From: Coriobacteriia bacterium
GTDB lineage: Bacteria > Actinomycetota > Coriobacteriia > Anaerosomatales > PALSA-660
Length of the DNA: 29,278 nt
Assembly: GCA_030652345.1 (NCBI GenBank)
Contig: JAUSAU010000095.1
Span: forward strand, 1 to 29,278
Direction: 5' to 3'
Part shown: one piece after another, positions 1 to 8,003 of the stretch
Numbering within the stretch: position 1 is the stretch's first letter
How the letters are laid out: each line of letters opens with the position of its first letter
Position numbers and translations under genes: made by a program
Notes under the pieces: generated by a model
Database searches by the model: none
What the model was told of the DNA's origin: nothing
The model's input: only the letters and a program-made list of their open reading frames with translations

Positions 1-770
1 AGTTCGGACTCCTTGCGCTCGGTGATGTCCGCCATGAAGATGACGGTCGCCTCGTCCGTGGCCAGCATCATGTCGGCTACGCGCATCTCGTACGGGAAGC
101 GGCTGCCGTCGGGACGCAGGGCGACCCCCTCGTAGACACCGGATGCCGGGTCCTTGGCGCCCGGGCCGAGCATGCGCAGCATGACCTCGCGGAACTCGGG
201 CGCGAGCTGGTCGAAGAACGACTCCGGGACTTGTCCCGGCTCGCTGTAGTCGAAGATGCGAAGGTACTCGCTGTTCGCCAGCATCGGATAGCCGTGCATG
301 CGGATGCAGATGCCGATCGGCGCGTTCTCGAAGACACCGCGGAAGTGCGCCTCGGCGACCCTGACGGCCTCCTCGGCGGCGCGCTTCTCGGCGGCGGCCT
401 CCCGTTCGCGCACCGCGCGCTCGAGGGCGGGTCCGAGACGGCTGAGCCTGTCGGCGATGATGTAGTCGGTCACGCCGGACTTGAGCGCCTCGACGACGAC
501 CTCCTCGCCGACCGCGTTCGCGATCACGATCACGGGAGCCTGCGGGCACATCTCACGACACAGAGAGAGCATCGCGACCGCGTCGAAGGTGTCGTCCGAA
601 TCGAGCGCCACGACCACATCCGGCGAGATGCGGCACGCCGACAACATCTCCTGCTCGCACGAAGCGCACGAGATCGAGAACGCCATGCCTGAACGCCGCA
701 GCTCGGCCTCGAGCCGCTCGCGTGGCACGAGCCCCTCTCCTACGACCAGGATGTCGAGTACGTCACCCAC
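1..770 (-). CDS. Degenerate receiver + PAS domain signalling protein (partial, runs off left edge)
   Basis: Open to the window edge, so only the first 256 residues are visible. Residues 1-124 have the fold pattern of a response-regulator receiver: DILVVGEG strand at the start, PDVVVALD around 50-57, PVIVIANA around 79-86, KSGVTDYI around 97-104, ending in RLGPALERAVRE. The aspartate after PD is displaced by one residue (D57; L56 sits at the usual site), and the conserved lysine after the DYI strand is replaced by A106, so phosphorylation is doubtful. A short alanine/glutamate-rich helix (about 120-140) leads to a PAS domain (about 143-255) ending in DITERKESE, the usual PAC tail. The GTG start is chosen because a GGGAG Shine-Dalgarno sits just upstream and the receiver begins at once. 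Five cysteines fall in the first 75 residues (35, 38, 46, 71, 75). The output domain (kinase, GGDEF or other) lies outside the window. Confidence 0.8.
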   Translation of the reverse strand, partial: MGDVLDILVVGEGLVPRERLEAELRRSGMAFSISCASCEQEMLSACRISPDVVVALDSDDTFDAVAMLSLCREMCPQAPVIVIANAVGEEVVVEALKSGVTDYIIADRLSRLGPALERAVREREAAAEKRAAEEAVRVAEAHFRGVFENAPIGICIRMHGYPMLANSEYLRIFDYSEPGQVPESFFDQLAPEFREVMLRMLGPGAKDPASGVYEGVALRPDGSRFPYEMRVADMMLATDEATVIFMADITERKESE

Positions 771-909
771 GTGGTCTCCCGCCCGCGTAGTGCCGATACG
801 CCCTCACGGGCATATACCGGATAGCCCCCGAGTAGTCATACCCCGTCGGCCGCCCGGATGGTCTGTTCCAAATGTAGGAGAATCAGTCCCCGGCTACGAG
901 GTCGTGACG

Positions 910-1596
910 ATGAACGGCAGCACCGGCGTGAAGGTCACCGCTCTACTTGTGCTCATGTGCCTCGGGGCTGCGGGCTGTAGCGCACCCGCGACGCCGCGAA
1001 GCGGACCGCGCGGCGGCTCACTCGCCGCCGTCGAGGTCGACGCGTACAAGGGCGAGAAGCTCGGCTCGATCGCGGACTTCCGCGAGAACTCGATCAAGGG
1101 ACCGCAGCACGTGGATATCGGCACGTACCGGCTCGCCGTCGGCGGCAAGGTCGCGGAACCCGCCACGTACACCTACGATGCGATCCTCTCCAAGGAGACG
1201 ACCTACACCAAGGTCGTCACGCTGAACTGCGTGGAGGGGTGGAGCGTCAAGGTCCTGTGGGAGGGAGTCCTGCTCTCGGACCTCATCGACCGGGCGAAGC
1301 CGGACCCCAAGGCGGTCACCGTCGTCTTCCGGGCCTACGACGGCTACACGACCTCGCTGCCGCTCGACTACATCCGCTCGAACAGAATCCTGCTCGCGTA
1401 CAAGATGAACGGCGTGGTCATGCCTGACGAGCGCGGATTCCCGTTCCAGGTCGTCGCGCAGGACCGCTGGGGCTACAAGTGGGCGAAGTGGGTCACGAGC
1501 ATCGAGTTGTCGGACGACCCGAAGTACAAGGGGTATTGGGAGCAGCGCGGCTACTCTCAGCGCGGGCTTCAGAAGAACGGCCCGTTCGAGCCATAA
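910..1596 (+). CDS. Molybdopterin-dependent oxidoreductase domain lipoprotein (sulfite-oxidase-type fold)
   Basis: A 228-residue protein with a lipoprotein signal peptide (hydrophobic residues 8-20, lipobox LGAAGC, lipidated C23), so it should sit on the outer face of the membrane. The rest matches the oxidoreductase molybdopterin-binding domain (Pfam Oxidored_molyb): TLNCVEGWSV around 104-113, with C107 as the expected molybdenum-ligating cysteine, then the DGYTTSLPL, RGFPFQVV and YGYKW-like (WGYKWAKWV) segments and a C-terminal GYWEQRGYS. It lacks the dimerisation domain of full sulfite oxidases and is close to the minimal domain size. The ATG is preferred over upstream in-frame codons because the signal peptide begins there and GAGG lies 8 bases upstream. 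The substrate cannot be told from sequence. No heme partner is adjacent, although a CxxCH protein lies at 3094-3336 on the other strand. Confidence 0.85.
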   Translation: MNGSTGVKVTALLVLMCLGAAGCSAPATPRSGPRGGSLAAVEVDAYKGEKLGSIADFRENSIKGPQHVDIGTYRLAVGGKVAEPATYTYDAILSKETTYTKVVTLNCVEGWSVKVLWEGVLLSDLIDRAKPDPKAVTVVFRAYDGYTTSLPLDYIRSNRILLAYKMNGVVMPDERGFPFQVVAQDRWGYKWAKWVTSIELSDDPKYKGYWEQRGYSQRGLQKNGPFEP

Positions 1597-1632
1597 TCGA
1601 TCGGCACCCGCACCCGCGCTCGAAGGGCAGAC

Positions 1633-2376
1633 ATGAAGGCACCGCGCAGGACTACGCTGATCATCGCAGGGCTTCTCGGCCTCGCGGCGCTCCTCTACGT
1701 CGGACTCTACGTCCTGTTCCCGCGCCGGCTCCAGGACATCGAGTTCTACACCCTGCTCGACGTGGCGTTCATCCCGCTGAACGTGCTGATCGTCTCGCTC
1801 GTCATCGATCGCCTGCTCGCGGCGCGCGAGCGCGAGGCGCTGCTGCACAAGATGAACATGGTGGTCGGCGCGTTCTTCTCGGAGGTCGGCCGCGACCTGA
1901 TCGACCGGCTCGTGGAGTTCGACAGTGACATCGCACACGACCGGGAGCACATGCTGTTCACGGCCGCATGGAAGGCCGAGGACTACGACCGTCACCGGGC
2001 CGTGGTGTGCGACGACGGCCATCCGATGTCGCTGACGCTCGGTGACATCCCGGGCCTGCGCGCGAACCTGGAGGAGAAGCGCGGCTTCATCCTCGGGCTG
2101 CTCCAGAACGGGAACCTGCTCGAGCACCAGTCGTTCACCGACATGCTCTGGGCAGTCTCACATCTCAGCGAGGAGCTCTCCGCCCGTAAGGACCTCACGT
2201 CGCTGTCCGGGCCCGACCTGGCGCACATCGAGCTCGACCTGGGACGCGCGTACGGGCGGTTGCTGGGTGAGTACCTGCTCTACATCAAGCATCTGAAGGC
2301 CGACTACCCGTACCTCTTCGCGTTCGCGGCGCGCACGAACCCGTTCGATCCGGATGCGCGCATCGAGGTCGGCTGA
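1633..2376 (+). CDS. Two-TM membrane protein of unknown function
   Basis: 247 residues, start supported by GAAGGG a few bases upstream. Two hydrophobic segments (about 8-29 and 38-62) form an N-terminal hairpin with an arginine-rich stretch after the second (DRLLAAREREALLHK), which suggests that the remaining 180 residues are cytoplasmic. That part is helical and rich in charged residues (EVGRDLIDRLVEFDSD, LEEKRGFILGLLQNGNLLEHQSF, HLSEELSARKDL), with no catalytic motif I recognise. It follows the molybdopterin lipoprotein by 36 bases on the same strand and is probably co-transcribed. It converges on the hemolysin III gene with only 4 bases between the stops. I cannot assign a family with confidence. 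Confidence 0.7.
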   Translation: MKAPRRTTLIIAGLLGLAALLYVGLYVLFPRRLQDIEFYTLLDVAFIPLNVLIVSLVIDRLLAAREREALLHKMNMVVGAFFSEVGRDLIDRLVEFDSDIAHDREHMLFTAAWKAEDYDRHRAVVCDDGHPMSLTLGDIPGLRANLEEKRGFILGLLQNGNLLEHQSFTDMLWAVSHLSEELSARKDLTSLSGPDLAHIELDLGRAYGRLLGEYLLYIKHLKADYPYLFAFAARTNPFDPDARIEVG

Positions 2377-2380
2377 TCCC

Positions 2381-3097
2381 TCAGAAGAGCGGCTTCACGC
2401 TCGGCATGACGTACAGCAAGACGGCGAGGAAGTGGCAGACGCTGCCGGCGAGCACCCACAGGTGCCACACCATGTGGAAGTACGGCACGCGCTTGGCCAC
2501 GTAGAAGATGGTGCCGAGCGTGTAGCACAGGCCGCCGGCGACCAGGAGCCACAACCCGTTCGATGCCAGGCTCTCCGACACCGGCCCGAACATGAACACG
2601 ACCATCCACCCCATGCAGAGATAGACCACGGCGGACAGCCAGCGTGGGCGATACGCCCAGAACGCCTCGGTCGCGATGCCCGCGAAGGCCAGCGTCCATA
2701 CGATGGCGAACATCCACCAGCCGCCGCGATCCCGGATCGTCACGATGCAGAAGGGCGTGTAGCTCCCGGCGATCAGCAGGTAGATCGCGGCATGGTCCAT
2801 GATCTTGAAGACGTGACGAGCGCGCGGGTTCGGGATGGCGTGATAGAGCGTCGAGCCGGTATACAGCAGGATCAACGACAGTCCGAACGCGATCCCGCTG
2901 CCCATCGCCCAGTTGTCGCCGTAGAGTGCTGCGAACGCGATGAGCAGCGTCGTGGCGACGAGCGAGAACGCCACGCCGATGCCGTGGGTCACACTGTTGG
3001 CGATCTCCTCGCCCACGGTGTACTCACGGCTCGGGCGCTTCTCACCACGCGCGGTCGACTGCGATGTGCCGGACTCGCCCGGTTCCTGACCGGTCAC
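2381..3097 (-). CDS. Hemolysin III / PAQR family membrane protein
   Basis: 238 residues, seven predicted membrane segments, matching the hemolysin III (YqfA/TMEM8-PAQR superfamily) proteins: EEIANSVTHGIG before TM1, YTGSTLYHA after TM2-3, MDHAAIYLLIAGSYTPF, and the C-terminal HLWVLAGSVCHF. The conserved serine, aspartate and histidines thought to form a buried metal site in this superfamily are all present. A GTG start is chosen: it overlaps the stop of the upstream CxxCH gene (GTGA, 3097-3094) and has AGGTGAAGAA upstream, so the two are translationally coupled. A longer reading upstream to 3151 would only overlap that gene. Family function in bacteria is poorly settled; the haemolysin name is historical. 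Confidence 0.9.
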   Translation of the reverse strand: MTGQEPGESGTSQSTARGEKRPSREYTVGEEIANSVTHGIGVAFSLVATTLLIAFAALYGDNWAMGSGIAFGLSLILLYTGSTLYHAIPNPRARHVFKIMDHAAIYLLIAGSYTPFCIVTIRDRGGWWMFAIVWTLAFAGIATEAFWAYRPRWLSAVVYLCMGWMVVFMFGPVSESLASNGLWLLVAGGLCYTLGTIFYVAKRVPYFHMVWHLWVLAGSVCHFLAVLLYVMPSVKPLF

Positions 3098-3336
3098 TTC
3101 TTCACCTCGATGAGCTTCGCTGCGGGATTCATGCCGTGGCACACACCGCATTCCTCGAAGTAGTGGGGGTTCGGCGCCTTCTGCTCCTCGCGGATCTGCG
3201 GCGAGGCCACGCGGACCATCGCGTAGACGGCTGCAAGGCCGACCACCGTCATGACCACGCCGGTCAGGATGCGCCGCCCGAGCGACATGGGAACATCATC
3301 ATCATCGAAATCATCGGTGCTGAGCTCGTCGCTCAT
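3094..3336 (-). CDS. Small membrane-anchored protein with a single CxxCH heme-type motif
   Basis: 80 residues. A very acidic N-terminus (DDFDDDD, 8-14) precedes an arginine pair and one membrane helix (about 23-44), then a 36-residue tail with C63-x-x-C66-H67, the attachment motif for c-type heme. The acidic end would be cytoplasmic and the CxxCH tail outside the membrane, the side where c-type cytochromes mature. A strong Shine-Dalgarno (GGGGGAGG) fixes the start at the ATG; the longer upstream reading lacks this. It overlaps the hemolysin III start by 4 bases. The tail is short for a mono-heme cytochrome, and I see no distal methionine placed as in class I cytochromes (M69 directly follows the motif). 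Zinc binding is an alternative, and heme attachment is inference. Confidence 0.75.
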   Translation of the reverse strand: MSDELSTDDFDDDDVPMSLGRRILTGVVMTVVGLAAVYAMVRVASPQIREEQKAPNPHYFEECGVCHGMNPAAKLIEVKK

Positions 3337-3415
3337 CGACCCTCCCCCGGTAAAGGAACGTACCCATGCTAGCACCGAGAGGGCGGTGCGGCGCACCCAC
3401 CTGAGCGCGCCGGTC

Positions 3416-4216
3416 CTACTGCGCGGGCACCCACCGGGCGACGTCGGGAGCATCGAGCGTCTCCCAGGCGCCGTCGGCCCCCTGCGCGCGGACCGCGATC
3501 TCGAAGTGCAGCATCGCGATGCCGCAATCGAGACGCAGTGCCGTGCGCGGCGTGTCGACCCCGGCGGCGGACACCACCACGCTGCCGTCATCCGAGCGGC
3601 GGAAGCGCCACGGCTGGCGGTTCATGGCCGAAGGCGCGATCCGGGCCGCTTCGACGCCGGCGAGCGCCCACGACGGCCACGCCTCGGCGCCCGGGGCGAT
3701 CGCGTCTCTCTCGCGACGACGCTTGGGCTTCCCTGCGCCGAACACGAGCCGCTCGCGCCCGGGCGGGTCGGCGACCGCGAAGCCGATCGGCGAGACACCG
3801 CGGATGACCTCGCCGTCCGCCAGGGTCACCAGATCCGCAGCCACGCCGGACCGGAACGTCCCCGCGATCCAGCACGTCGCCAGCGAGCGAGCCGTAGCCT
3901 CGAGCACGGCCGTCTGCCCGATGTAGCCGCAGTGTTCTGAGCCGGTCACCGACTCCGCGCGTGAGATGAAGACGAGCGCCGAGGTCGCACCGTGGACGCG
4001 CCCGTACGAGCCGACAAGACCGCGGAAGAGTCCGGCAGGCGCATGCCGCACCAATGCGACGCGCGCGTCGGGATACGGGGTGAAACGGGCGCACACGGCC
4101 CCGATCGCGTCGAGGTCGGCCTCGGGCACAGGCCGGCTGTCGAACTCGCGGCGGGAGCGGCGCACCGCGATGGCGGCGTTCCAACGCTCGGTCTCGGACT
4201 CGGTGAACGGCGGCAT
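3416..4216 (-). CDS. Nitroreductase family protein (TM1586-type)
   Basis: 266 residues. The N-terminal AIAVRRSRREFDSRPV is the usual start of FMN-dependent nitroreductases (residues about 14-29). The second half has APSAMNRQPWRF, matching the flavin-contacting PSAxNxQPW motif, and LDCGIAMLHFEIAV, the dimer/flavin segment of the putative TM nitroreductase (TM1586) family. It is expected to be a soluble flavoprotein using NAD(P)H; the substrate is not predictable. The start is placed at MPPFTESE because GAAGGA lies just upstream and the nitroreductase fold begins directly after. The open frame continues upstream to 4579, but that part runs antisense through the acylphosphatase gene. It is divergent from that gene, with 65 bases between starts. 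Confidence 0.85.
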   Translation of the reverse strand: MPPFTESETERWNAAIAVRRSRREFDSRPVPEADLDAIGAVCARFTPYPDARVALVRHAPAGLFRGLVGSYGRVHGATSALVFISRAESVTGSEHCGYIGQTAVLEATARSLATCWIAGTFRSGVAADLVTLADGEVIRGVSPIGFAVADPPGRERLVFGAGKPKRRRERDAIAPGAEAWPSWALAGVEAARIAPSAMNRQPWRFRRSDDGSVVVSAAGVDTPRTALRLDCGIAMLHFEIAVRAQGADGAWETLDAPDVARWVPAQ

Positions 4217-4281
4217 GGCGGTCCTTCGTCGGTTGCGGGATGCTGGGTCCGGGACGATTCTACCCACGAAGGGATGTGGCG

Positions 4282-4560
4282 ATGCCGGAGGAGACGACCC
4301 GCGTGCGTGCGATCGTGCGCGGACGCGTACAGGGAGTGTGGTTCCGGCAGTCCACGTTCGCCGAGGCGGTCCGCCTCGGCCTGGCCGGTTGGGTGCGCAA
4401 CCTGCCGGACGGGTCGGTGGAGGTGGTCTTCGAGGGCCCGGGCCTCGCGGTCGAGCAGGCACTGTCCTACGTCGCGGTCGGACCGGAGCGTGCGCGTGTG
4501 GACTCCGTGGACTCCGCCCGGGAGACGCCGGCCGGCGAGGTCGGCTTCCGGGTCCGCTGA
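4282..4560 (+). CDS. acyP: Acylphosphatase
   Basis: 92 residues, the normal length for this family. It hydrolyses acyl phosphates such as carbamoyl- or acetyl-phosphate in the cytoplasm. The family signature is complete: RGRVQGVWFRQ with catalytic R22, then AGWVRNLPDGSVEVVFEG with catalytic N40. The ATG is chosen because GAAGGGA lies 7-8 bases upstream and the first beta strand (RVRAIVRG) starts immediately; the in-frame codon at 4240 would add an unconserved leader. A hairpin at 4584-4608 follows 23 bases after the stop. Confidence 0.93.
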   Translation: MPEETTRVRAIVRGRVQGVWFRQSTFAEAVRLGLAGWVRNLPDGSVEVVFEGPGLAVEQALSYVAVGPERARVDSVDSARETPAGEVGFRVR

Positions 4561-4583
4561 GCACTCGTGCGGCGGACACAGAA

Positions 4584-4608
4584 CGGCCCGGACACGCAGT
4601 CCGGGCCG
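4584..4608. terminator. Bidirectional terminator hairpin
   Basis: A perfect 10-bp inverted repeat (cggcccggac / gtccgggccg) with a 5-base loop lies between the convergent acyP (+) and lipoprotein (-) genes. The T-tract is weak on both sides. The position between two converging stops suggests it serves both transcripts. Confidence 0.75.
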
Positions 4609-4633
4609 GTCACGTTCGTCTTCGTGGCGCCGG

Positions 4634-5227
4634 CTACTTGCCGCCCAGCTGCTGCTTCATGAAGTAGTCGGAGGCCTTCTGGGCATCCGTCCTGGCAGCC
4701 TCGGTCAGCAAGGCGATCTGACCGGAGATCTCATCGACCTTCGCGAGGACCTGCTGTGTCTGGGCGTTGTTCTGCTTCCTGTCACGGATAGCCGTGTAGA
4801 CCTTGTCCATCTCGTCGTAGAGCAGGACGCCCTGTTCGATGATCTTGATGCGGGCGTCGATCGCCTTGACCTCGAGGTCAGCGTACTTCTTGAACTCGTC
4901 CTTGATCTTGAGCGCCTTGATCGAGGCGATCGACTTCCTGGCCTCGCCGAGCGCCGACTTCTGGCCGTCGAACTCGCCACGGATCTTGCCCGTGATGGCC
5001 AGGGCCTTCGTCGCCCCATCCGGAGAGACGGCGATCGCGTTGAGTTCGTTGGCGAGCGTCTGGACGCGCTCGTCCGAGTCGCTGTACTTCGTGAGCGACT
5101 TGTTCGCTGCGCTGATGGCCTTGTTGGCGTCTTCAACCGGGTCCTTGAGCCACTCGGAGCATCCGGCCAGCCCGAAGGCAGAGACCGCGAGCAGCACAAC
5201 GGCCACGATGGCCGTGATCTTCTTCAT
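4634..5227 (-). CDS. Lipoprotein of unknown function, coiled-coil rich
   Basis: 197 residues with a clear lipoprotein signal (MKK, hydrophobic core, lipobox LAGC, C23). The mature part is alpha-helical and rich in Lys, Ala, Asp and Glu, with long heptad-like stretches (about 30-60, 85-125 and 140-190), suggesting an extended helical bundle on the outer membrane face. No enzyme motif is visible. The start is fixed by the signal peptide and AGAGG upstream. It lies 82 bases downstream of the EamA-GNAT gene on the same strand and ends at the 4584-4608 hairpin, so it may be the last gene of that transcript or have its own promoter. Confidence 0.8.
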   Translation of the reverse strand: MKKITAIVAVVLLAVSAFGLAGCSEWLKDPVEDANKAISAANKSLTKYSDSDERVQTLANELNAIAVSPDGATKALAITGKIRGEFDGQKSALGEARKSIASIKALKIKDEFKKYADLEVKAIDARIKIIEQGVLLYDEMDKVYTAIRDRKQNNAQTQQVLAKVDEISGQIALLTEAARTDAQKASDYFMKQQLGGK

Positions 5228-5309
5228 CGTCGAGGAACCTCTCTGAAGGCGTCCGGATACCGCCGAATGGTACACCAAGGCGGTGACGTCGAGCACCCGT
5301 GGCCGAGTC

Positions 5310-6683
5310 TCAGAGCGTGCGCGCGTACGCGACGACCTTCTCGCTGGCCGGATCGCGGTAGAGATCCGTCGGCGCATATCCTTCGGACTCGTACAGTTCG
5401 ATGGCGCCCTCGAACTCGGGCGTCGTCATGAACTGCAGACGCGCGTAGCCGAGCGCCCGCGCCTCCGCTTCGGCTGCCGACAGCAGCGCCCGAGCGACGC
5501 CGCGGCGTCGGAACGCCGGGCGCACGTAGAGACGACGCAGCTCGGCCGCCCCGTCACCGAACTCCCGGAACACCACGCTGCCGGCGGGAACACCCCCGAT
5601 GGTGGCGAGCAGGCTGCGCCCCCGCTCTCCGCCGTACCACGCATCGAAGTTCGCGAGTTCCTCGTCGTAGTAGGTGTGGTCGAGGCCGAAGTCCGCTGAG
5701 AAGCGCTCGATCGTCTCCTCGGTGAGCTCGCGCACGGCCGCGCGCTGCTCGGCGGACGTCGCCACCGCCACGACGGGACCGGCGGCCGGCGGCCTCCCCT
5801 TTGTCTGGACGAGGATGACGCCGCACAGCGCGAGCGCCCCGCCCGCCAGCGTGACCGGTCCCGGGAGCGTCCGCTGCCACACCCACGCCACGAACGTGGC
5901 GATCGCGGGCTGCGCGTAGAGGAAGCTCGCCGTCACGGAGGCCGGCATGCGGGCGAGCGCGTAGCTCCAGAGCCAGTACGCGACGGCGCCCGGGAAGACG
6001 CCCAGGAAGACGATGATCCAGGTGGACGAGGCCGGCGCCGCGGGCAGCTGCGTGAGGAGGCCGGGCAGGAAGACGAGCATCGGGATCGTGCCCAGCCAGA
6101 TCACATAGCTCGTGAACTCCAGTGACGAGTACTTCCGCAGCGGCCTCTTCGACATGACGAAGTACACCGCGGTGGACATCGACGCCAACAGGACGAGCAG
6201 CGCCATCGGCTCGACCGTGAACCCGCCACCGCCCTCGCCGAGCGAGATCGCGGCGACGCCGCTGAAGGCGAGAAGGACACCGCCCCAGCCCCAGATGTTG
6301 AGGCGCTCCCCGAGGAAGGCGATCGCGAGCAGTGCGGTCCAGATGGGTCCCGACGCGATGATCAGTGCCGCGGCACCGGCGGAGACCTGCGTCTCGCCGA
6401 AGGTGAACCCGAGATGGTAGATCGTGATGCCGAAGATGGCCGTGACGAACAGGTGCGGGACGTCCTTGAGGTCCGGCAGCATTCGCTGGCGCGTCACGAG
6501 GGACAGCACGACCATCGTCGCCGATGCCACGAGGAAGCGCAGGAGCGCGACCTGACCGGCCCCATACCCGCCGCCGGGGCCGACGACGACCGAGATGCCG
6601 GCGAACGCGCTCGACCACACGACCAGGGTCGCGATCGCGGCGCCGACCGCCTTGATGTCATAGCGTTGCCGGTTCACGTGCAC
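5310..6683 (-). CDS. EamA/DMT-family transporter fused to a C-terminal GNAT acetyltransferase
   Basis: 457 residues. Residues about 10-292 are a ten-helix drug/metabolite transporter with two EamA repeats (first VVWSSAFAGISV...GPIWTALLAIAFLGER, second AVYFVMSK...ARMPASVTASFLYAQPAIA). A proline/alanine linker (about 297-310) leads into a GNAT domain (about 315-457) with the acetyl-CoA motif A AELRRLYVRPAFRRRGVARALL and the usual C-terminal LYESEGYAP segment. Both halves look intact, and no stop or frame change lies between them. Of several in-frame GTG codons, the one at 6683 has GGAAG at an 8-base spacing. DMT proteins export amino acids, metabolites or drugs; the GNAT half could acetylate the exported compound, but that is inference. 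It follows the ABC permease genes by 108 bases. Confidence 0.88.
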   Translation of the reverse strand: MHVNRQRYDIKAVGAAIATLVVWSSAFAGISVVVGPGGGYGAGQVALLRFLVASATMVVLSLVTRQRMLPDLKDVPHLFVTAIFGITIYHLGFTFGETQVSAGAAALIIASGPIWTALLAIAFLGERLNIWGWGGVLLAFSGVAAISLGEGGGGFTVEPMALLVLLASMSTAVYFVMSKRPLRKYSSLEFTSYVIWLGTIPMLVFLPGLLTQLPAAPASSTWIIVFLGVFPGAVAYWLWSYALARMPASVTASFLYAQPAIATFVAWVWQRTLPGPVTLAGGALALCGVILVQTKGRPPAAGPVVAVATSAEQRAAVRELTEETIERFSADFGLDHTYYDEELANFDAWYGGERGRSLLATIGGVPAGSVVFREFGDGAAELRRLYVRPAFRRRGVARALLSAAEAEARALGYARLQFMTTPEFEGAIELYESEGYAPTDLYRDPASEKVVAYARTL

Positions 6684-6791
6684 GACCACCGCTTCCGTGC
6701 GAGGAGGGGCGCATCCGGGGCCGCCACACTGTCGGCCACCGACCCACTCTCGCGCAACCGCCTCCCGACAGCAATCGGCGCGGCGTCCGAT

Positions 6792-8003
6792 CTACTCCAA
6801 CTTGAGGCGCGCGACGCCGATCGCGAGGAACGCCGCCCCCATGCCGGCGAGGACGATCGACGGCACGAGTGCCTGCGTCAGGCCCTGGGAGCGCACCACG
6901 ACGTCCGTCAGCCCGGTCATCGCCCAGCCTGTCGGCGTGAGCATCGCGACCGTCCGCATGGCCGGACCGACGATGTCGAGCGGCCAGTACGCCCCGCCCA
7001 GCATCGACAGCGCGGTGGCTGCGATGGCGGTGATCGCCGACATCTGTCCGCGCGTGCGGACGAGCGTGGAGAGCATGACGCCGAGCCCGGTGGCGGCCAA
7101 GGCGAACGTCCCGATGATCAGGGCCACGGCGAACGGGTCGTCGCCCCACGGCACGTTGAACGCGACGACGCCGACGCTGATCATCACCGCGGCCTGGAAT
7201 ATGACGCACACATAGATCCCGGTCAGCTTTCCGGCTACGAGCACGATCTTGCTCGTCGGGGTCGTGAGCAGCCGCGAGAGCGTGCCCTGCTCGCGCTCGT
7301 CGAGGAAGCCGCCCGCCGAGCCGAGCCCCATGAACAGCATGAACATCAGCGTGAAGCCGAGCGAATACTGCTGGAACCCCATCGCCTGCGTCGCGGCTCC
7401 GCGCACCTTCGAGCGGCTCACCGCGACCTCCCTGACGGCCAGAGGCGGGTCCGGCGTCCACAGCCTGGTCGCGTACTGGTAGATGGCGTCGGGCTGCGGT
7501 CGTGACTGCGGCGTGCCGGTGAGGCGCTCCACGTCGCTGAAGGCGCCCTGCACGATCCGGATCGTCCCGGCGTCGGCGGCGATACGCTCGGCGCGGCCCC
7601 TCACCGCCTCCGCCACGGCGAAGGACGAGGTCGATCGCGGGTCGCGAACGAGCGTGACGCCGGTGTCGGTACCCGTGAGCACGTCCTGCTCGAAGCCGTG
7701 CGGGACGATGATCGCAGCAGCAGCCTCACCCGACGCGGTCATCGCGCGCGCCGTCTGCTCATCGGTGCGCCGCAACGCGTAGCTGCGCTCGTCGAGAGCA
7801 CCCGCGACCTCTCTGGAGATGGCCGTCCCGTCCAGGTCGGCCACCGCCACCGTTATGCGCCGCTCGCCGCCTCCCATCATCGTCCCGAACAGGAAGGTGA
7901 GCATGAGCGGGAGCGCGAAGAGCGTGAGGAGCCCGGAACGGTCCTTCGACAGCTCGAGCAGGTTGAGCCAGGTGAGGTTGAGTATCTTGCCCACGGCGCT
8001 CAC
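6792..8003 (-). CDS. ABC-2 type transporter permease (second of pair)
   Basis: 403 residues of the ABC2_membrane_3 type: one N-terminal helix (about 20-40, LLTLFALPLMLTFLFGTMM), a large extracytoplasmic domain (about 45-210, starting ITVAVADLDGTAIS), then five helices, with the coupling segment DEREQGTLSRLLTTPTS near 235-250 that contacts the ATPase. The GTG start is chosen because it overlaps the stop of the preceding permease gene (GTGA, 8003-8000); upstream continuation of the frame is antisense to that gene's coding register. With the neighbouring ATPase and paralogous permease it should form an ATPase2-permease heterodimer exporter. Confidence 0.92.
   Translation of the reverse strand: MSAVGKILNLTWLNLLELSKDRSGLLTLFALPLMLTFLFGTMMGGGERRITVAVADLDGTAISREVAGALDERSYALRRTDEQTARAMTASGEAAAAIIVPHGFEQDVLTGTDTGVTLVRDPRSTSSFAVAEAVRGRAERIAADAGTIRIVQGAFSDVERLTGTPQSRPQPDAIYQYATRLWTPDPPLAVREVAVSRSKVRGAATQAMGFQQYSLGFTLMFMLFMGLGSAGGFLDEREQGTLSRLLTTPTSKIVLVAGKLTGIYVCVIFQAAVMISVGVVAFNVPWGDDPFAVALIIGTFALAATGLGVMLSTLVRTRGQMSAITAIAATALSMLGGAYWPLDIVGPAMRTVAMLTPTGWAMTGLTDVVVRSQGLTQALVPSIVLAGMGAAFLAIGVARLKLE

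Noticed and set aside
481..909. Upstream extension of the molybdopterin lipoprotein to 481
   Set aside because: It would put 143 residues before a textbook lipoprotein signal and run antisense to the receiver-PAS gene.
3588..4579. Long minus-strand reading continuing through the acylphosphatase region
   Set aside because: The part above 4216 is antisense to a clear acylphosphatase, has no ribosome site and has a proline/arginine-rich composition typical of a shadow frame.
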